Origin: Microlunatus parietis
GTDB taxonomy: Bacteria; Actinomycetota; Actinomycetes; Propionibacteriales; Propionibacteriaceae
DNA length: 64,000 bases
Direction: 5' to 3'
Assembly (NCBI RefSeq): GCF_013407955.1
Contig: NZ_JACCBU010000001.1
Location: 2,728,001-2,792,000, forward strand
Shown: in pieces, positions 60,107 through 64,000 of the stretch
Layout of the letters: each line of letters opens with the position of its first letter
How positions within the stretch are numbered: the first letter of the stretch is position 1
The notes under the pieces: generated by a model
The model's database searches: none
The model's input: the letters and a program-made list of their open reading frames with translations, nothing else
What the model was told of the DNA's origin: nothing
Translations under genes and position numbers: made by a program

Positions 60107-62131
60107 TCACGTTCCCAACGGCAACCAGGCATCGACCCGGCCGCCGGACGACGAGGGTCCCGCGACGTAGCCACCACCCACTTCGGCCGCGCGCTCCTTC
60201 ATGGCCTGCAACCCCACTCCCGACTGCCAGGGTGCACCCGAGGTTCCGTCGTCGGCAACCGAGACCTCCAGCCGCCGACCCGTACAGCCCAACCGGACCA
60301 GGACGTGGTCGGCGCACGAGTGGCGGACCGCGTTGGTGAGGGCCTCGGTCACGATCCGGTACGCGGCCACCTCGACCGCCGCCGGCAGCGGCGGCAGTCG
60401 ATCGGGCAGGTCCAGCGTGACCCGGATCGGATCCCCGTCGGCCCGGCGGCCCAATTGCTCGGCCCGCTGCCGGATGGCTCCGGTCAGCCCGAGTTCGTCC
60501 AGCGCCGGCGGGCGCAGGTCGTCGACGACCCGGCGGACGTCGGCCAGCGCGACTCGGGCGTCGCGGCGCAGGGCATCCAGCAGCCCGGTGAGCTCGGTCT
60601 GGCCGGTGAGCTCGGGCCGGCCGGCAGCCTGGTTCGCGGCGGCGTCGGCGGTGAAGGCGATCCCGGTCAGCGACGGTCCGAGCCCGTCGTGCAGCTCGCG
60701 GCGCAGCCGGCGACGCTCCTCCTCCCGCGCCTCGACCAGCCGTTCCCGCGACGCCTGCAGTTCCGCCGAGACCACGGTGGCGTGCACCGCGACGGCCAGC
60801 GGCGCGGCGAGCAGGTCGAGCACCCGCCGGTCCGCGTCGGCCAGCCGGCGTTCGCCGGGACGCAGGCCGATCGCCAGCCGGCCGACCTGGGCGCCGTCGT
60901 AGATCAACGGCAGGTGCACCGGCCGGTCCGGTGCGGGACCGAAGCCGGCGAGCGTGGTGTCGTCCTGCTCGAGGGCGAGGTACGGCAGCCGCAAGGCTCG
61001 CCCGATCGACTCCGCGATCCCGGACAGCCCGGCCCGATCGGTCGCCAGCTGGGCGCCGAAGCGGGACCAGACCCGGGCGGGGTCGGCGCGATCTCCGTAC
61101 ATCACCCGATCGACCAGCCGCTGCAGCCGATGCAGGACGGGCGCGGCCGCCAGCACGAGCAGGACGGTCGCAACGGCGGAGCGGCCGAGCTGCTCGGAGA
61201 TCACCCGGTCCAGCAGGAACACCAATCCCGTGTACGCCACCACGACGGCCAGCGACAGCAGCGCCCAGGCCAGCACCCGGGACACCACGAGCCGGATGTC
61301 CAGCAGCTGATGGCGGACGACGGCGACGGTCACCGCGATCGGGATCAGCGGAATGCTGAACAGGACGAAGATCGGCGTGCCGGCGACGAAGCTCCACGGC
61401 AGCAGGGCACCGACGACGATGATCACCGCGAGCAACAGCCAGAGCAGCTGCCGGCGGGCGACCTCGGTGCCGCGCCGGAACCGCAGCATCAGGGACACCA
61501 GTCCGAGCAGGTACGCGATCAGAGTGCGCACCTCGGTGATCAACCAGAGCGGACCCAACTCGGCATGGGCCGGCAACGTCAGGTAGCCGACCAGCCCGTT
61601 CTGGCTCGGCGTCGGGTCGGCGCCGAGTTCCACCGCGAACAGGGGCGCCGTGATCACGACGCCGATGATCACCCAGCGCCAGCGCGAGCTCAGCGGACGA
61701 CCGTCCGGGAAGATCAACAACGCCACCGGGATGCACAGTCCGATGGCCCAGGTCCAGCTGTAGCCGAACCCGGTGATCATCAAGCGCTGCAGCTCCACCG
61801 GCGCGCCGGTCACGGCGGCCACCGCGGCGGCCGGGGCCAGCGCGGCGGACAGGGTCTGCAGCAGCCCACCGGCGACGAACAGCCAGCCGATCGGGTTGGC
61901 GGTCCGGTGCCAGGCCAGGACCGCACCGCAGCCGGCGAACCCGAGCCCCATCACGGCGTTGGTGAGGACGAAGGCGTCCAGTGCGTCAGCGATCGACCAG
62001 CCGAGCCGGACGCAGCAGGCGACGGCGATGATCACCAGCAGCCCGGCCAGCAGGCCCAGCGCCAGGGCGGCGAACCGCGCCGGCGGCGGACGGCGGACGA
62101 CCTCGTCCGCGGTCAGGTCCGGCGTCGCCAT
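60107..62131 (-). CDS. membrane histidine kinase, HisKA_3 (NarX/DegS) type
   Basis: The 674-residue protein has roughly nine to ten membrane segments in the first half, a GAF-like region (about 390-480), then the dimerisation and phospho-acceptor helix R-R-R-L-R-R-E-L-H-D-G-L-G-P (His in E-L-H-D). The ATP domain has R-I-V-T-E-A-L-T-N-A-V-R-H-S (N box), V-A-D-D-G-T-S and G-V-G-L-Q-A-M-K-E-R-A-A-E-V-G-G. ATG at 62131 is chosen because CACACT lies six bases before it and no ribosome site is present; an in-frame start at 62155 adds eight residues. The signal sensed is unknown. Confidence 0.92.
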   Translation of the reverse strand: MATPDLTADEVVRRPPPARFAALALGLLAGLLVIIAVACCVRLGWSIADALDAFVLTNAVMGLGFAGCGAVLAWHRTANPIGWLFVAGGLLQTLSAALAPAAAVAAVTGAPVELQRLMITGFGYSWTWAIGLCIPVALLIFPDGRPLSSRWRWVIIGVVITAPLFAVELGADPTPSQNGLVGYLTLPAHAELGPLWLITEVRTLIAYLLGLVSLMLRFRRGTEVARRQLLWLLLAVIIVVGALLPWSFVAGTPIFVLFSIPLIPIAVTVAVVRHQLLDIRLVVSRVLAWALLSLAVVVAYTGLVFLLDRVISEQLGRSAVATVLLVLAAAPVLHRLQRLVDRVMYGDRADPARVWSRFGAQLATDRAGLSGIAESIGRALRLPYLALEQDDTTLAGFGPAPDRPVHLPLIYDGAQVGRLAIGLRPGERRLADADRRVLDLLAAPLAVAVHATVVSAELQASRERLVEAREEERRRLRRELHDGLGPSLTGIAFTADAAANQAAGRPELTGQTELTGLLDALRRDARVALADVRRVVDDLRPPALDELGLTGAIRQRAEQLGRRADGDPIRVTLDLPDRLPPLPAAVEVAAYRIVTEALTNAVRHSCADHVLVRLGCTGRRLEVSVADDGTSGAPWQSGVGLQAMKERAAEVGGGYVAGPSSSGGRVDAWLPLGT

Positions 62132-62304
62132 GGCAACAGTGTGCGCTGCCGGCACTCCCGGTGTCCCGGGAAATCTTCCCGGCCCGGCCAGGTCAGCTCC
62201 CGGCCACGCTCACCGTCGATCCGGGGCGGCCGGGAATCTGCACTCCGCAGGCTGGTTCTCGACCGGAGCGCCACGGCTCCGGCGAGACACCGAGGAGTTC
62301 CATC

Positions 62305-62664
62305 ATGTCGCTCGCCTTCCGGATCGGACTGATCCTGCTGGCCGTACTGTCGGCCGTCGACCTGGCCGGCCCGCTGCTCACCGACGGCGAGACGCCGCCG
62401 CTGGAGATCGCGCTGATCGGCTGCGCGCTCGGAGTGATCAGCATCGTCTTGATCATCTTCGCCTGGCGCGGCAGCCGGGCCGCCGCGATCGGGGTAGTGG
62501 TCACCCGGGTCGTGTCGGCCCTCACCGCGGTCCCGGCCTTCCTGTTCCCCGACATTCCGCCACTGCCGATGATCCTCGCCGGCGCGATGATCACGCTGAC
62601 CGTCGTCGGCTCAGCGCTGGTCCTGGCCGGACTGCGCCGACCGGCCCTGGCAGGTGCCCGGTGA
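62305..62664 (+). CDS. small membrane protein, about four helices
   Basis: The 119-residue protein is almost wholly hydrophobic, with about four membrane segments: F-R-I-G-L-I-L-L-A-V-L-S-A-V-D, I-G-C-A-L-G-V-I-S-I-V-L-I-I-F-A-W, I-G-V-V-V-T-R-V-V-S-A-L-T and I-L-A-G-A-M-I-T-L-T-V-V-G. GAGGAG precedes the ATG. No family recognised. It is divergent from the histidine kinase gene, with a gap of about 170 bases, and its stop overlaps the next gene start in GTGA, so the two are a translational pair that the two-component system may control. Confidence 0.8.
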   Translation: MSLAFRIGLILLAVLSAVDLAGPLLTDGETPPLEIALIGCALGVISIVLIIFAWRGSRAAAIGVVVTRVVSALTAVPAFLFPDIPPLPMILAGAMITLTVVGSALVLAGLRRPALAGAR

Positions 62665-63359
62665 CCGCCACCGTGCAGCGGGCCGCCGCGGACGGTTCCA
62701 AGATCGACAACGGCCGAACGACCGCGACCCGCCGGGTCGCGTGCTCGGTGGCGATGCTGCTGGCGCCGTGGGGTTTCGTGATCACGAACACCTGCTACCT
62801 GCTGGCCATCCGGGGCGGCGGCAGTGACGAGAACGGTGCCGCGGCGCTGAGCCTCTACGCGGCGCAACCCGGGCTGGTGCGGCTCGGATCCGTGGCCGGC
62901 ATGATCGGCTGCCTGCTGCTCGTACCGGCCGTGCTCGGGCTGCTCCGCGCGGCCCGGAACAGCTGGCTGGTCTTCGCCGGCGGCGCGCTGATGATCGCCG
63001 GGTACGTCTGCTACCTCTCCGTGCTCAGCGGCGGCTTCGTCACCCTCGCCATGGCCGAGCGCGGTGATCATCCGGCCGACTACGCGGCAGTGATCGACGC
63101 CGGGCAGGCCGAGACCGGCTGGGTCTTCCTGATCTTCGTCGTCGGCAACCTCGGCGGCACCGCCGTGCTGGCCAGTGGGCTGCTGGCCAGCCGTGCGGTC
63201 CCGGTCTGGGCCGCGCTGGGCATCCTGGCCTGGCCGCCGCTGCACATCATCGGCCTGATCTTCTTCGGCAACGAGGTGCCGCAGGTGATCGGCGCCGTGC
63301 TGCAGGCCCTCGGGTTCGCCGGCTGCGCCGTCGCGCTGCTCCGCCGCCGGCCCTCCTGA
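62661..63359 (+). CDS. membrane protein, about six helices
   Basis: The 232-residue protein has a short charged lead and about six membrane segments, beginning A-C-S-V-A-M-L-L-A-P-W-G-F-V-I-T-N-T-C-Y and ending A-L-G-F-A-G-C-A-V-A-L-L-R-R-R. The layout is like DUF4386-type integral membrane proteins but I see no diagnostic motif. GTG at 62661 overlaps the upstream stop by four bases. A glycosyltransferase gene follows after 36 bases with its own ribosome site, so this may be a three-gene unit. Confidence 0.8.
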   Translation: MTATVQRAAADGSKIDNGRTTATRRVACSVAMLLAPWGFVITNTCYLLAIRGGGSDENGAAALSLYAAQPGLVRLGSVAGMIGCLLLVPAVLGLLRAARNSWLVFAGGALMIAGYVCYLSVLSGGFVTLAMAERGDHPADYAAVIDAGQAETGWVFLIFVVGNLGGTAVLASGLLASRAVPVWAALGILAWPPLHIIGLIFFGNEVPQVIGAVLQALGFAGCAVALLRRRPS

Positions 63360-63395
63360 TCGTACGAAAACCCCACCGAACAAGGGAGAACCCCC

Positions 63396-64000
63396 ATGTC
63401 CGACCTCACCCCCGGCCCGTACCGGATCCTCTTTGCCAGCGTGCCCGTGGAGGGCCATGTTCACCCACTGCTCCCGATCGCGACCGAGCTGACCGGCCGC
63501 GGCCACCGGGTCACCTGGCTGACCGGGCGACGGTTCCGGCGGACCGTCGAGTCCACCGGCGCCTCGTTCGCGCCCCTGGACGCGGCCCATGATCCGGGCG
63601 AGGCCGGCCTGCTTGCCCGGTTCCCGGAACGCGACCGACTGTCGGGGCTGGCCCGGCTGACGTACGACCTCAAGCACGTCTTCATCGACGAGATCCCGCT
63701 CCAGGCCGCCGACCTGGAACGGGTCGCCGCCGGCTTCGACGCCCACGCCCTGGTCGCCGATCTCGGCTTCGTCGGCGCCGCCGCGTTCCATCAGCGGACC
63801 GGGCTGCCCTGGGCCACCGTCGGCATCACGCCGCTGGTGCTGCCCAGCCGGGAGCTGCCGCCGTTCGGCCCGGGACTGCCGCCGCTCCGCGGTCCGCTGG
63901 ACCGGCTCCGCGCCGCGGGCATCCTGCTCGCCCAGCGAGCGATGATGCGCGAGGTAGACCGCCACCACAACCGGGTTCGCGGCAGTCTCGGGCTGCCTCC
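63396..64000 (+). CDS. GT1/MGT-family glycosyltransferase (partial, runs off the window)
   Basis: The first 201 residues are visible. They open with P-Y-R-I-L-F-A-S-V-P-V-E-G-H-V-H-P-L-L-P-I-A-T-E-L, the N-terminal Rossmann start of macrolide-type and UDP-glucuronosyl-like glycosyltransferases. G-H-R-V-T-W-L-T-G-R follows, then an acceptor-binding region rich in Leu and Pro. These enzymes move a sugar from a nucleotide donor to a small acceptor. The donor-binding C-terminal half lies outside the window. AAGGGAGAA precedes the ATG at 63396. The frame is open to the last base. Confidence 0.88.
   Translation, partial: MSDLTPGPYRILFASVPVEGHVHPLLPIATELTGRGHRVTWLTGRRFRRTVESTGASFAPLDAAHDPGEAGLLARFPERDRLSGLARLTYDLKHVFIDEIPLQAADLERVAAGFDAHALVADLGFVGAAAFHQRTGLPWATVGITPLVLPSRELPPFGPGLPPLRGPLDRLRAAGILLAQRAMMREVDRHHNRVRGSLGLP

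Overview
This window is a high-GC (about 70% by eye) chromosomal segment with an actinobacterial gene set: actinobacterial-type inositol-3-phosphate synthase, a ferredoxin-dependent 2-oxoglutarate oxidoreductase (KorAB), an MsiK/UgpC-type sugar ATPase, DUF664 and family 5 uracil-DNA glycosylase proteins, Tat-type lipoprotein binding proteins, and many genes that look leaderless. I infer an Actinomycetota member, perhaps Propionibacteriales or a similar soil saprophyte; the rank is a guess. No rRNA, integrase, transposase, phage gene or CRISPR array is visible. One tRNA (Tyr) is present.

Layout. 1-8.1 kb holds small accessory enzymes (Nudix, two GNATs, methyltransferase, RibD/DHFR-like reductase, Pr6Pr membrane protein, small kinase, DUF664) and two broken genes (an alpha/beta-hydrolase and an APH-like kinase). 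tRNA-Tyr at 8.2 kb is followed by a secreted PhoD-type phosphatase. 10.2-20 kb is a LacI-controlled sugar operon: family 5 binding protein, two permeases, a double ATPase and a GH94 phosphorylase resembling 1,2-beta-oligoglucan phosphorylases. 20-22.8 kb holds YajQ, a VapBC pair, UdgB and a membrane-anchored unknown. 23-29.4 kb is a second sugar locus: a MalFG-type ABC operon divergent from a Gfo/Idh-aldo/keto reductase fusion and a LacI regulator, with palindromic operators between. 29.5-42.7 kb holds a helical protein, a VOC protein, GH20, KorAB, RarD, two tandem paralogues with Gly-Tyr-Gln-rich tails, an M13 peptidase and a frameshifted methyltransferase. 42.7-43.9 kb is gene-free and full of repeats. 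43.9-49.4 kb is a complete Opp/Dpp-type operon. 49.6-51.5 kb holds ino1 and two tandem small exported proteins. 51.5-57.3 kb is a third sugar locus with an MsiK-like ATPase, divergent from a putative glycosidase. 57.4-64 kb holds a DUF559 nuclease-like gene bracketed by mirrored repeats, a membrane protein, a NarL-type two-component system, two small membrane proteins and the start of a GT1 glycosyltransferase.

Together the genes describe an organism that imports oligosaccharides by several independent ABC systems and processes them inside the cell by phosphorolysis or oxidoreduction, under local LacI control. The most unusual signals are not single genes: (i) an excess of TGATCA that appears to dictate synonymous codon choice, (ii) a uniform TANNNT-N6/7-RTG leaderless start module, (iii) two families of short dispersed palindromic repeats that have entered coding sequences and supply stop codons, and (iv) four disrupted genes, two of which are explained by one missing G in a G-run.
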